This document shows, piece after piece, positions 25,940-35,489 of a DNA stretch of 64,000 bases. The DNA is from UBA2357 sp041916775 (GTDB lineage Bacteria > Pseudomonadota > Gammaproteobacteria > Burkholderiales > Rhodocyclaceae), in the NCBI GenBank assembly GCA_041916775.1, contig JAYRYZ010000012.1, positions 79,874-143,873 on the forward strand, written 5' to 3'. A program made the translations under genes and the position numbers. The notes beneath the pieces were generated by a model that ran no database searches, had not been told where the DNA came from, and saw only the letters and a program-made list of their open reading frames with translations. How positions within the stretch are numbered: position 1 is the first letter of the stretch; every line of letters starts with the position of its first letter.

Positions 25940-28791
25940 CGTCGTTCGCTCGGCACGAAGCCGGTTGAGGCGGCGGCGCGCCCCAGCGCCTCGCGTGCAG
26001 TTGGAAAGTCGAAAGCCTCTGCCGCGCGCACCACCTCCGCGATGCCCTGGCCGAGCAACGCATGCAGCGCCTCGGCGTGCTCCCTGAGCAGTACGAGGAC
26101 ACCGAAGTCGTCGTTGGCGAGGCGCTCGTCGAGCAACCTGCAGATCTCGACCAAGCGCGCGTCGTCCAGGGCGGGGACTGAAGCCGCCTCGTCGGGCGGG
26201 TGGGTCGGTGCCAACGCGGCGTCCGTCACACGCCTGCCCAGCCAGCGCTGCAGGGTCGCGATCATCACATCCGGGTCGACCGGCTTCACGAGGTGGTCGT
26301 CCATGCCTGCGGCGAGGCTTGCCTCGCGGTCATCCGGCATCGCATTGGCGGTGAGCGCGATGATAGGGATCGCGGCGGCGCCGTGCATGCCACGGATCGC
26401 ACGGGTGGCGGTAAGCCCGTCCATCACCGGCATCTGTATGTCCATCAGTATCAGGTCGTAGCGACGCTGCGCGACCATCCCGAGCGCGAGCGCACCATTC
26501 CCCGCGATGTCGACGGTCAGCCCCAGACCTTCCAGGAGCTCCCGCTCGACGACCTGGTTCATCGGGTTGTCCTCCACGAGCAGGATGTGCGCCCCGGTGA
26601 GCGCCGGCATGTCCGCAATGTCCGCCATTGTGACTTCGTCACCGTCGGCTGCGTCGCGCGCCTGGCTGACGTTGCGGGCGGCGCGCCTTCCTTCGCCCGC
26701 GCGAGGTGCGGTCGAGGTGTGCGCGGTGTCCTCGATGCCGAGCGGAAGCGTCATCCAGAACGACGCGCCCTGGCCCGGCGTGCTGATCACCCCGACCTCG
26801 CCGTCCATCAGCATCGCCAGGCGGCGGCTGATCGCGAGCCCGAGGCCGGTGCCGCCGTATTTGCGAGTGGTGGAGCTGTCCGCCTGCTCGAAGTTGGAGA
26901 ACAGCCTCGCCTGGTGTTCCGTCGAGATGCCGATGCCGCTATCGATGACCTCGAAACGCACCATCAGGTGCGCGTCCTCGCGGCCGATGCTGGCCGCGCG
27001 CAGCACGACGTGGCCGTGGTCGGTGAACTTCACCGCGTTGTTGGCGAAGTTGATCAGCACCTGCCCGATCCGCAGTGGATCGCCGACGAGCCGGTGCGGC
27101 AGCCCCGGCGCGATGTCGATGATGATCTCCAGCCCCTTCTCGCTCGCCTTGTCGGAGATCAGGCCGGCCACCTCGGCGAGCAGGGCCGGGACGTCGAAAC
27201 CGATATGCTCCAGCGTGAGCTTGCCCGCTTCGATCTTCGACAGGTCGAGGACGTCGTTGATGATGCTCAGCAGCAGGCGGCTGGAGCTCTGGATGCGGGC
27301 GAGGTGGTCGCGTTGCCGATCATCCAGTACCGTGCGCTGTAGCAGGTGCGTCATGCCGATGATGGCGTTCATCGGTGTGCGGATCTCATGGCTCATGTTG
27401 GCGAGAAAATCGGATTTCATACGCGTGGCGTTCTCCGCCAGCTGGCGGGCCTGCAGCATCGCACGCCGCGCGGCGAGCTCTTCGGTGATGTCCTCCAGCA
27501 TCGCGACCACGCCCTTGCCCAGATCGTGCCGGTCGATCGCGCGGGCAGCGAGTCGCACCCAGAACGTGCTGCCGTCCGTGCGGCGGATCTGGCGCTCCGA
27601 GACGTAGTGCCCGTCTTGCGACAGTTGCCGGTATAGGGTGTTGCCGACCTCTTCCCAGGCCGCAGTGTCGGGGTATAGCACGCGTGTGGACTGGTGCAGC
27701 AGTGCGCCCGGTGGGTAGCCGCACATCTCCTCGAGCTGACGGTTGCAGCGCTCGATGACGCGCTCGCGCAGCAGCATGATGCCGGCGCTGGTGGCGTCGA
27801 GGATGGCCTCGAGTCTGGCATTCGATTCACGCAGCGATTCCGCGGTGGTGCTCAGTTCGATCGTGCGCTCCGCAACCAGCTGCGCCAGCTCGTCGCGGTA
27901 GCGGCTGAGCTCCCGCGTCTGGCGTCCGACCTCGCGCCGCATCGTGCGCACCCAGCCGAGCAGCAGCAGCGCCACGATGAGCGCGATGGCGAGCGCGGCG
28001 GCAAGCGGCCGGATGTAGGCGGTGTAGTCGCGAGCAGGAGGCGGCAACCATTTCTGCAGAAGGGCTACCTGGGAATCGGCCGGCATGCGCGCGATGCCTT
28101 GCTCGATCAGCGCCAGGGTCGCCTCGTCGCCCTTGCGCACGGCCCGGTGGAATTGTCCCTGGTAGAGGGCGAAGGCCTTCGGGAGTGCCTTCTGCGCGTC
28201 CAGCTGGTAGAGGTAGTAGTTGGCCGGGTGCTCGTCCATGCAGAAGATCTTGATGTCTTCGGCGATGGCGCTGCGGATCAGGTCCGCGTAGCTGTCGTTG
28301 AACAGCAGGTCGCTCACGCCGCGGTCTTGCAGGTGCTCCACACAGGCATCACCGCGCATCACCCCGACCCTGAAGCCGCGCAGGTCCGCGACGCCTTGCA
28401 GACCGCTGATCGAAGCATGTGCGTAGATCGCCACCGGCACCGTGGCATAGGGCGTCGAGAAGGTGTAGAGAGGGGCCCGCTCGGGGGTGTCGAAGATCAG
28501 GTCGATCACGTCCGCATTGCCAGCGAGCATGTTCGCCTGCGCATCCGCCCAGCCGGTTGCGACCAGATCCACCTCGATCCCGCTGTGTTCGGACCAGAGC
28601 TGCCACCAGTCCGCGACATAGCCAACGGCTTCCCCGTCTGCGTTGCGGAAGAGAAAGGGTGGATAGTTGTCATCGCTGACCACGCGCAGCCGCTCCGGGC
28701 GCGCGGATTGTTCGGCCCAGCTCGGCGCGATGCAGGTGCAGACCGTTAGCACGAACGAACGCCACAGAGTCCGCCGTGCCCGGCCGCGCAC
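25936..28791 (-). CDS. Hybrid histidine kinase with SBP_bac_3 periplasmic sensor
   Basis: 951 residues from the GTG at 28791. That start gives a clean signal peptide (RRTLWRS then FVLTVCTCIA, cleavage near SWA-EQ) and has AGGG 6 nt upstream; a longer frame from TTG at 28932 would overlap the preceding gene by 71 nt and is disfavoured. Residues about 32-250 are a family-3 solute-binding domain (RVVSDDNYPPFLF), TM about 257-281, PAS about 326-435, HisKA about 455-520 (NMSHEIRTPMNAI), HATPase about 565-685, REC about 730-850 (LILMDIQMPVMDG, HLVKPVDP). The last 100 residues resemble a small Hpt-like helical tail but show no clear phospho-His motif. BvgS/EvgS-type layout. Confidence 0.9.
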   Translation of the reverse strand: MRGRARRTLWRSFVLTVCTCIAPSWAEQSARPERLRVVSDDNYPPFLFRNADGEAVGYVADWWQLWSEHSGIEVDLVATGWADAQANMLAGNADVIDLIFDTPERAPLYTFSTPYATVPVAIYAHASISGLQGVADLRGFRVGVMRGDACVEHLQDRGVSDLLFNDSYADLIRSAIAEDIKIFCMDEHPANYYLYQLDAQKALPKAFALYQGQFHRAVRKGDEATLALIEQGIARMPADSQVALLQKWLPPPARDYTAYIRPLAAALAIALIVALLLLGWVRTMRREVGRQTRELSRYRDELAQLVAERTIELSTTAESLRESNARLEAILDATSAGIMLLRERVIERCNRQLEEMCGYPPGALLHQSTRVLYPDTAAWEEVGNTLYRQLSQDGHYVSERQIRRTDGSTFWVRLAARAIDRHDLGKGVVAMLEDITEELAARRAMLQARQLAENATRMKSDFLANMSHEIRTPMNAIIGMTHLLQRTVLDDRQRDHLARIQSSSRLLLSIINDVLDLSKIEAGKLTLEHIGFDVPALLAEVAGLISDKASEKGLEIIIDIAPGLPHRLVGDPLRIGQVLINFANNAVKFTDHGHVVLRAASIGREDAHLMVRFEVIDSGIGISTEHQARLFSNFEQADSSTTRKYGGTGLGLAISRRLAMLMDGEVGVISTPGQGASFWMTLPLGIEDTAHTSTAPRAGEGRRAARNVSQARDAADGDEVTMADIADMPALTGAHILLVEDNPMNQVVERELLEGLGLTVDIAGNGALALGMVAQRRYDLILMDIQMPVMDGLTATRAIRGMHGAAAIPIIALTANAMPDDREASLAAGMDDHLVKPVDPDVMIATLQRWLGRRVTDAALAPTHPPDEAASVPALDDARLVEICRLLDERLANDDFGVLVLLREHAEALHALLGQGIAEVVRAAEAFDFPTAREALGRAAASTGFVPSERR

Positions 28792-28861
28792 GGCGGACCC
28801 TGTAGCTGACGGTGAAGCGGGCCGCGCAAGCGCGGGCGTGGCGGGCGCAGCTTCGAGGCGC

Positions 28862-31198
28862 TCACGCACGGGCAGCCTCCGGGCAGGCTTCGTCGAGCCT
28901 GGCGAGGGCCTGATCGAACGCGAAGTCGTCAACCCGTCGCGCTACTTCCGCCCACGCCGCACCGAGCGCCGGCCGCAGCACCGGCTCGTAATCGTTGAGG
29001 AGCTGGCGGCAGCGTACATCGTCCTCAGTGAGCAGGTCACGCAGCCGGGTGATCAGCGTCTGGGCAAGCGCCCCCGCCGCAGCATCGGGCTCGGCGTCGG
29101 CGAGGGGCGGACTCGCTTCCGGTAGCCATTCGTGCAGGCTACGGTAGAGCGCCGCCGGGTGGACGGGCTTCGCGATGTGGGCGTTCATGCCTGCGGCAAG
29201 GCAGGCCTCACGATCGGACTCGAAGGCGTTCGCGGTCATCGCGATCACCGGCAAGTCCGCGCCCTGCGGCAGCGAGCGGATCGCGCGGGTGGCCTCGACA
29301 CCGTCCATTTCCGGCATCTGCATGTCCATCAGGACGAGGTCGTAGCGCTGCGCGCGGACACGCTCCAGCGCCGCCCGGCCGTTGTCGACGATATCGACCT
29401 GCAGCCCGGCGCGCACGAGCAGGGCGCGCGCCACCTCCTGGTTGATGCGGTTGTCCTCGGCAAGCAGCACCCGGCCGCTGAGGGCTGGCACCGCGGCTGC
29501 GCCGCCGGCGGCGGGATGGTTGTCTGCGTGTGGCGAGGTGTCGGACAGTTCGTCGGTGTCGGTCGCGGCCTCGCCGACCTCGAAAGGGATCTCGACCCAG
29601 AAGGTTGCGCCCCGGCCTGGTTCGCTGACGACGCCGATCCGTCCGCCCATCAGCTCCGCGAGACGGCGCGAGATCGCGAGCCCCAGGCCTGTGCCCCCAT
29701 ACTTTCGTGTCGTCGATGCGTCCGCCTGCTCGAAGGGCTGGAAAAGCCGCGCACATTGCTCGGCCGTGAGGCCGATGCCCGTATCCTCGACCTCGAAGTG
29801 CAGCAATATGCGGTCATCGCCTCCGCCGTTGGCACGGACACGCAGTGTGATGCGCCCCGCGGCGGTGAATTTCACCGCATTGCTCGCAAAATTGAGAAGA
29901 ATCTGCCCGAGCCGCAAGCTGTCGCCGTGCACGCTGCGTGGCACCCCGTGGAACTCGGTGACGAGTTCCAGACCCTTGCTCGCGGCGCGCTCGCGCAGCA
30001 GGTCGCAGACGTTGGCGATGACGCGTGCGATCTCGAAATCGACATTGTCGAGCTCGAGCCTGCCGGCCTCGATCTTCGAGAAGTCGAGGATGTCATTGAT
30101 GATCGCGAGCAGATGGTTGGCCGAAGTGCCGATCTTGGCCAGGTAGGCGCGGCTGCGCGCATCGGTGAGCGTTCGTTGCAGCAGGTGGGTGAGCCCGATG
30201 ATGCCGTTCATCGGGGTGCGGATTTCATGGCTCATGTTCGCGAGGAAGTCGCTCTTGGCACGGTTGGCGGCCTCGGCTTGTTCTTTCGCACGCTCCAACT
30301 CCCGGGTGCGTTCGGCGACGCGCTGCTCGAGTTCGTCCCGATGTCTGATCAGCGCTTCCTGGGCGCGATCCGAGGTCAGGAGGCTGTCCCGAAAGGTGAG
30401 CGCGGCCGCGGCCACTCCGCGCAGGATGCTGCGCGAGTCGTTGGCGAGAGCAGCGACGCGCCTCACGTCGGGCGTGTCGCCGCGGCGTGCGGCGAGGTCC
30501 TGGAAAGCGTTCGAGAAGATCGTGAGCCGCCGCGTGAGCAGTGCAAGCATCACCAGAGTGCTCAGCAGCAGTGCCGCGATCAGGCCGGCGCCAATGACGA
30601 GCACGCGCTGCGAATAGTCCTGCAGGCTCTGCTGCGCACCACGCACATGGGCTACACCGTCGGAGATCGCGATCGCGGCGATCTCGTGAGCGAAGTGGTC
30701 CAGTCCCTCGGCGCTTTGCACGACGAACCAGCTCTGCCGCATCGCACCTGCGGGGTCTATCGTCGCCATGTCGCTAGCGGCCATTACCGCCGCTTGAAAG
30801 GTGCCGAAGCGTAGGCGCAGCTTGTTGAGCGTGGTAGGCGAGTCATTGCGGATCCGCGCCAGCGCTGGCAGGCGCTGTTCGAGCTGTGCGAGGCGCTCGA
30901 CCAGCTGACCGTGTCGTCTGTACAGGTCGCCGGAATCCAGCACCCGGTCGCTACCCTGTCGCACGGATTCGGAGAGTGCGCGCACGATAGCCCCGACGTC
31001 AGCGCTGAAGCTGTTGGCGAAGTCGATGCGCTCCGCCTCCACCTGCAGGAGGCGGTTGCTGCCCTCGTGGGCGTTGCTGAGGCTGCGGAACGCTCCGAGG
31101 TTGAGCAGGCCGGCCAGGATGATGGACAGCGCGACGGGCAGGAACAGGATCAGCAGGTAAGGGATGGGCGGCGCGCTTCGCGTGATGTTCGCTGGCAT
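28862..31198 (-). CDS. Hybrid histidine kinase with four-helix periplasmic sensor
   Basis: 778 residues. TM1 about 13-35 (YLLILFLPVALSIILAG), a helical periplasmic region about 45-195, TM2 about 199-222, coiled coil with LIRHRDELEQRVAERTREL, HisKA about 317-380 (NMSHEIRTPMNGI), HATPase about 425-538 with NFASNAVKFT and GTGLGLAI, REC about 573-697 (LVLMDMQMPEMDG, HIAKPVHP). The short tail (about 700-778) is helical with no recognisable Hpt His. ATG at 31198. Lies between the HD-GYP gene (75-nt gap) and the second hybrid kinase (70-nt gap), all on the same strand and likely co-transcribed. Confidence 0.92.
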   Translation of the reverse strand: MPANITRSAPPIPYLLILFLPVALSIILAGLLNLGAFRSLSNAHEGSNRLLQVEAERIDFANSFSADVGAIVRALSESVRQGSDRVLDSGDLYRRHGQLVERLAQLEQRLPALARIRNDSPTTLNKLRLRFGTFQAAVMAASDMATIDPAGAMRQSWFVVQSAEGLDHFAHEIAAIAISDGVAHVRGAQQSLQDYSQRVLVIGAGLIAALLLSTLVMLALLTRRLTIFSNAFQDLAARRGDTPDVRRVAALANDSRSILRGVAAAALTFRDSLLTSDRAQEALIRHRDELEQRVAERTRELERAKEQAEAANRAKSDFLANMSHEIRTPMNGIIGLTHLLQRTLTDARSRAYLAKIGTSANHLLAIINDILDFSKIEAGRLELDNVDFEIARVIANVCDLLRERAASKGLELVTEFHGVPRSVHGDSLRLGQILLNFASNAVKFTAAGRITLRVRANGGGDDRILLHFEVEDTGIGLTAEQCARLFQPFEQADASTTRKYGGTGLGLAISRRLAELMGGRIGVVSEPGRGATFWVEIPFEVGEAATDTDELSDTSPHADNHPAAGGAAAVPALSGRVLLAEDNRINQEVARALLVRAGLQVDIVDNGRAALERVRAQRYDLVLMDMQMPEMDGVEATRAIRSLPQGADLPVIAMTANAFESDREACLAAGMNAHIAKPVHPAALYRSLHEWLPEASPPLADAEPDAAAGALAQTLITRLRDLLTEDDVRCRQLLNDYEPVLRPALGAAWAEVARRVDDFAFDQALARLDEACPEAARA

Positions 31199-31273
31199 GG
31201 TCTTGAGCTCGGCTGGGCGCGTGCTGCGATCGGTTGGCTACCAGTCTTTGCGGCGATGATGGAGAGCGGCCCC

Positions 31274-32428
31274 CTACACCGGGTCCGGGTCGGCGAAGCG
31301 CTCGGCGATGCGCACGAAGGCGTCCTGGCTGGCGACGAAGGCATCCACGACATCCGGGTCGAAATGCACGTTCCGCCCGCGGACGATGATGTCCACGGTC
31401 TCCGCCAAGGTGAACGGGGGCTTGTAGATCCGCCGGTTGATGAGCGCATCGAACACGTCTGCGAGCGCCATCAGCCGGGCTGGCACCGGGATCGCGTCGC
31501 CGGCGAGCCCCTGCGGGTAGCCCGACCCGTCCCACTTTTCATGGTGCGACAGGCTGATCTCGCGCGCGATCAGCAAAAAGGTGAAGGCGCCGTCGCCGTC
31601 GTCCCGCGTGGCGCCGCATGCCTGCGAGATGGCCTTGTCGATGGCGGCGGCACCGATCGCAGGGTGCGTCTTCATGATCTCGAACTCGGCCTCGCTGAGT
31701 TTGCCCGGCTTCAGCAGGATGGCATCGGGAATCCCGACCTTGCCGATGTCGTGCAGGGGCGCGGCCTTCGAAACCAGCGTCAGCCGCTCGCCGTCAAGGG
31801 CGGCGCGGAAGCGAGGGTGGTCGGCGAGCTGGTTTGCGAGCACCTCCACATAGGCCTGGGTGCGCAGGATATGGTTGCCGGTTTCGTTGTCACGCGCCTC
31901 CGCGAGGCAGGCCAGGGCGCGAATCGTGAGCTCCTGGATGACGACGTTCTCATGCATGCGGCGCGCCACCTCGTGCTCCAGCCAGCTGTTCTCGTTGGAG
32001 AGGCGGTCGCGCGCGGCCTTGAGCTCCAGTTGGGTGCGCACCCGTGCGAGCACGATGGCAGGGTTGATCGGCTTGGTGATGTAGTCCACCGCGCCCAGCT
32101 CGAGCCCGCGCTCCTCATCCTCGCTGTTGTTGAGCGCAGTGATGAAGATCACCGGAATATCGCGGGTAAGCGGGTCCTCGTGCAACTGGCGCATGACGGC
32201 GTAGCCGTCCATCACCGGCATCATCACATCGAGGAGGATGAGATCCGGTCGTGGTGTGGAGTGCACCGCACGCAACGCACGCTCACCGGAATTCACCGCC
32301 CGCACGCGATACAGCGGCTGCAGCAGCTCCCCGATCACCATCAGGTTCTGGGGGGTGTCGTCCACGACGAGGATGGTCTGGCGATGCGATCCCGGGCGTT
32401 CGTCAAACAAGGCGTCTGGCGCGATCAT
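31274..32428 (-). CDS. Response regulator with HD-GYP c-di-GMP phosphodiesterase domain
   Basis: 384 residues. REC about 15-135 (ILVVDDTPQNL, phospho-Asp in LILLDVMMPVMDG, Lys in YITKPINP). HD-GYP about 165-360: HDIGKVGIPD, LKPGKL, MKTHPAIG, HHEKWDGSGYPQG with the GYP triplet intact, DVFDAL. Family members hydrolyse c-di-GMP to GMP or pGpG with bound iron or manganese. Phosphorylation of the receiver by one of the two hybrid kinases downstream is the likely trigger. ATG at 32428 has GGAG 7 nt upstream. Confidence 0.94.
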   Translation of the reverse strand: MIAPDALFDERPGSHRQTILVVDDTPQNLMVIGELLQPLYRVRAVNSGERALRAVHSTPRPDLILLDVMMPVMDGYAVMRQLHEDPLTRDIPVIFITALNNSEDEERGLELGAVDYITKPINPAIVLARVRTQLELKAARDRLSNENSWLEHEVARRMHENVVIQELTIRALACLAEARDNETGNHILRTQAYVEVLANQLADHPRFRAALDGERLTLVSKAAPLHDIGKVGIPDAILLKPGKLSEAEFEIMKTHPAIGAAAIDKAISQACGATRDDGDGAFTFLLIAREISLSHHEKWDGSGYPQGLAGDAIPVPARLMALADVFDALINRRIYKPPFTLAETVDIIVRGRNVHFDPDVVDAFVASQDAFVRIAERFADPDPV

Positions 32429-32751
32429 CGCCCGTCTCCGTGTCTATAAAGTGATAATTTGGATATATATTATCAAATTTATGCACAATTTCGCTTCTTG
32501 TCAAATCGCTTTATGCAAGCCTGTGTGCTTTCTGACGCCTTCTGACGCTTCCGGCAAATGGGCGTGACTGATGATAATCGTCAAATTCAAGAAAGTGACA
32601 AAGTCATGCCGCGTGCGGCAGCGCAACCGCATCGCACGTGCCCACGCCCCCAAAGTCGGGGTCGGAATGTCGAAGGATGCCCACCGGCCTGATCCCCATG
32701 CAATCGCCGCCGCGATGCAGGGGCCATGAACAAGGCGTTGGCGTGACGCGC
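32429..32751. other. AT-rich intergenic region upstream of HD-GYP gene
   Basis: 323 bp with a sharp AT-rich part (32440-32620) between the HD-GYP gene start and the hemerythrin gene stop, both on the minus strand. It must hold the promoter of the HD-GYP operon. No gene is seen. The region carries a dyad (listed separately) and the word AAAGTGATAA, also present upstream of the hybrid kinase at 18495. Confidence 0.5.
32452..32475. promoter_or_regulatory. Operator-like dyad TGATAAT-N10-ATTATCA
   Basis: Perfect 7-bp inverted arms separated by 10 bp, starting 24 nt upstream of the HD-GYP start codon. The position suggests overlap with the promoter or 5' leader and hence a repressor or activator site. 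No matching regulator is identified. Confidence 0.3.
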
Positions 32752-33411
32752 TCAGGCTATGGTGACGAGGTGGCGATCGCCGTGAATGATGTGTCCGGAG
32801 ACCACCTCGTCGGTGAGAAAGCGGACCAACTCATCGGTGGAGAGGCCGCCGCTTTGGTGGAGTGCGCGCAGATCGCCGATCCTGCACAACAGCACCTCGT
32901 GTGACTTCACATGCTCGGCCGTCGCTGCGCACGCCTTGGCGTGAAGCAATGTGTCTTCGCTGCGGAAATGCCGCTGGATCTCGAAAACCAGTTCATCCAG
33001 CATCAGTGCGACGTCGGCTTCGGCCTGCTCCGTGAGGACGGCGCCGACGAGCTCGTTGGCGCGCATGAACAGTTGGCGGTGCTGACGATCGATGAGCGGA
33101 TTTCCGGTCTCGAATGCAGGGTTCCACGCGATGCGTGAGACCTGAGCGGCGGCGGGACGGGACTGGCGCCCCGCCATGGCTGCCTGGGCCGCCGTCTCCC
33201 GCCTGCCCGCCCGGGCGCGGCGCTGTGTGCTTGCGCGGCGGCGGTAGACGAGGCGCATCTGCCACACCAGCAGGGCCACCGCAATCAGCAATGCCCCGCA
33301 GAGCACGCCGACCGCGTTGTGGGTGCCGTAGATTGCGAGCGTGCCACCCGCCAGGTAGGCATAGGGCAGGGATTCGTAAAGCCAGGCGGGCTGGTGGTAT
33401 CGCAAGAGCAT
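32752..33411 (-). CDS. Membrane-anchored bacteriohemerythrin
   Basis: 219 residues. One or two N-terminal TM segments (about 14-55, with AVGVLCGALLIAVALLVWQM), a basic linker rich in Arg/Ala (about 57-90), then a hemerythrin four-helix domain (about 92-215) facing the cytoplasm. Di-iron ligands can be picked out: His in DRQHRQLF, His and Glu in QRHFRSEDTLL, two His in AEHVKSHEVLL, His and Asp in GHIIHGDRHL. Such proteins bind O2 reversibly and serve sensing, delivery or scavenging. It stands between the HD-GYP gene and the FapA-family gene. Confidence 0.9.
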   Translation of the reverse strand: MLLRYHQPAWLYESLPYAYLAGGTLAIYGTHNAVGVLCGALLIAVALLVWQMRLVYRRRASTQRRARAGRRETAAQAAMAGRQSRPAAAQVSRIAWNPAFETGNPLIDRQHRQLFMRANELVGAVLTEQAEADVALMLDELVFEIQRHFRSEDTLLHAKACAATAEHVKSHEVLLCRIGDLRALHQSGGLSTDELVRFLTDEVVSGHIIHGDRHLVTIA

Positions 33412-33597
33412 CCCTGGTCTCCCGGTCGCGTGAGGGCGGTTGCTGAAACAAAATCTAGCAAAAAAATTTGAATTTGTCCGTATCGATGTGAATTGACAAA
33501 ATCAGTATTCGCCCTTGACACCTCAAGCCCCCGCTCTCACTCCTCACCCTCATTCTTCAAGCAAGCACGATGCGACCTCAGTGGGCTCCGCGCCGCA

Positions 33598-35220
33598 TCA
33601 GGCTCCTTCCGCCGGGTCGAGCAGCTGCAGCCCCAGTGCGCCCAGGCCGATCGCGCAGGCGCCGTGCTCGCCGACGACGCGGTAGCGCTGGCTGCCGAGC
33701 GTGACGATGGTGCCCTCGTGGATGTGCTGCTCCGCGACGACCTTGGCATCGTGCGCAAGCGCGAGCGTGTGTGCGATCGATGCCTCGCGTTCGCGCAGCT
33801 CTGCGATGTTTGAGGAGAGTTTGGCTGCGGAGCGCCGGGCGCGTTCGAGCATCTCGTCGCCGAGCTTGCCGGGATGCTGTTCGGCGAACGCCAGCACCTT
33901 GCTGATCTCGAGGAGCTGCGTTTCTTCGCTGTCCCGCTGCCTGGCGAGTTCGTTCTTCTGTTTCAGGAGCGTCGGCGGCGAGCCGATCTCGATGCGCGTC
34001 TCGATGCGGTTTGCCGAGCCCAGGACCTTCGCGGTGACGGAGAGGGTCGCCTGCAGCTGACCGCCGATGACCTGTCCGCGCTTGCGATTGCCCACGCGGA
34101 TGTGGTTTCCGGCGACGAGCTCGCATTGCATTGCGATGTCGTCGATGAAGATGCTGTCCTCGGCGCTCACCCGCACCTGCTGGGCATAGGCGGCGTAGAA
34201 CGAGCCGCCGCAGTGGATGCGCGGGGTTTCTGCCTCCTTGCGCCCGAATTTGCCGAGCGCACCAGCCTTGACCACGATGTTGCCGCCCGCCTCGAGGTTC
34301 GCGGACTCGGCAACGCCCCCGATCTCGATGTCGCCGCTGGCGGTCACCGACATCCCCGCCGCGACGTCGCCCGTGATCTTCACACTGCCGTCGAAGCGGA
34401 TGTTGCCGGTCGCCATCGTCACCGCGGGGACGCTGAACACCGGCTCCACCATGACCCCGTCTCTGACCTGCACCGGCTGGCCCACGACGGTCGCCACGAG
34501 GCGGTCCGGATCATCCGCGGCGCTCGCCGCACCCTCCAGCTTGCTCGCGAACATGGCGTTTTTTCCGGGCTTCGCGGGCAGCGTTCGGCCACGCACGCTG
34601 ACACCCGGGGCGCCGTCGGTGGGTGGATGCCGGATCATCAGCAGGTCGCCGGGGCGCACGACGAAGATATCGCCGAGATCGCGGTAGTCCACTTGGCCGG
34701 ATTCGCTGACGCGCGGGCGGCGGTCGCGGGTTTCGGGGAGCATGCACTCCAGGAAGCCGTCCACGCCGTGCTCGGGCGGGCGCCCCCTCGCGATCAGCAC
34801 ATGGTTTGCGAAGCCCTGCGCGATCGCGCCGTTGATCGCCTCGAGGTCGATACCTTCGGTGATGCCCTGGTTCAGCAATGCGGTGAGCACCTCGTCCTTG
34901 CTGACCGCTCGGCCGCCGAAAGCAGGCGAGATCGTGAGCGTGGCGCAGACCTCATCGGCGGAGATCTCGACCTTGAGCTCGGCGTCGATCTGCTCGGCGA
35001 TCTTCAGCGCCGGTATGGCACGACCGTTGCGGATGCCTTGCAGGAGCGCGCCGATCGCCAGCGGCAGGGGGCGCAACTTGCCATGGCCTTCGTCATCCAG
35101 TCGCTGTTGCAGCCAGGCTTCGCTGGCGGAGGCGTTCGCCGGCCCTTCCGCAAGCGTCGCGAACAGGCAGGCTTCAGTCGCGTCGAACTGCAGTTGCAGC
35201 CCGTCCTGCTTGTCGTTCAA
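33598..35220 (-). CDS. FapA/DUF342 family polymer-forming-like protein
   Basis: 540 residues. N-terminal DUF342 part about 1-190 (FGGRAVSKDEVL, ARGRPPEHGVDG, YRDLGDIFVVRPGD), a beta-helix repeat region about 250-400 (GNIRFDGSVKITGDV, SGDIEIGGV, AGGNIVVKAGALG), a coiled coil about 420-490, and a small C-terminal beta domain. In Vibrio the relative FapA influences flagellar polarity and glucose signalling. The only start after the in-frame stop is TTG at 35220, and it has GGGAG 7 nt upstream, so a TTG start is well supported. Role here unknown. Confidence 0.85.
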   Translation of the reverse strand: MNDKQDGLQLQFDATEACLFATLAEGPANASASEAWLQQRLDDEGHGKLRPLPLAIGALLQGIRNGRAIPALKIAEQIDAELKVEISADEVCATLTISPAFGGRAVSKDEVLTALLNQGITEGIDLEAINGAIAQGFANHVLIARGRPPEHGVDGFLECMLPETRDRRPRVSESGQVDYRDLGDIFVVRPGDLLMIRHPPTDGAPGVSVRGRTLPAKPGKNAMFASKLEGAASAADDPDRLVATVVGQPVQVRDGVMVEPVFSVPAVTMATGNIRFDGSVKITGDVAAGMSVTASGDIEIGGVAESANLEAGGNIVVKAGALGKFGRKEAETPRIHCGGSFYAAYAQQVRVSAEDSIFIDDIAMQCELVAGNHIRVGNRKRGQVIGGQLQATLSVTAKVLGSANRIETRIEIGSPPTLLKQKNELARQRDSEETQLLEISKVLAFAEQHPGKLGDEMLERARRSAAKLSSNIAELREREASIAHTLALAHDAKVVAEQHIHEGTIVTLGSQRYRVVGEHGACAIGLGALGLQLLDPAEGA

Positions 35221-35489
35221 TCGATGGCTCCCGAGGTTGGTCCGGAACTGCGCAATTCAGGGTTCATGCGTGTTTGCGCCTTGAGTTGCTGGCTTACGTT
35301 CGATTCAATTGTGGATGATTGACGGGCAGAATGAAACGTCGAATGACGTCCTCTGCCTGCTAGCACGATGGAGGTGGAACAGCGCGCGTCGTCCGCGTCG
35401 CCGTCAGACGCATGTCGACGGGATATGCTGCAAGAGCACCCGGCCGCGATGGAGAAGGGCAGGGGTGGTGAATGAAACGGGAGGGTGCT

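Noticed and set aside
28792..28932. Longer start (TTG at 28932) of the SBP-type hybrid kinase
   Set aside because: It would overlap the preceding gene by 71 nt and bury the signal peptide; the GTG at 28791 gives a normal signal sequence.
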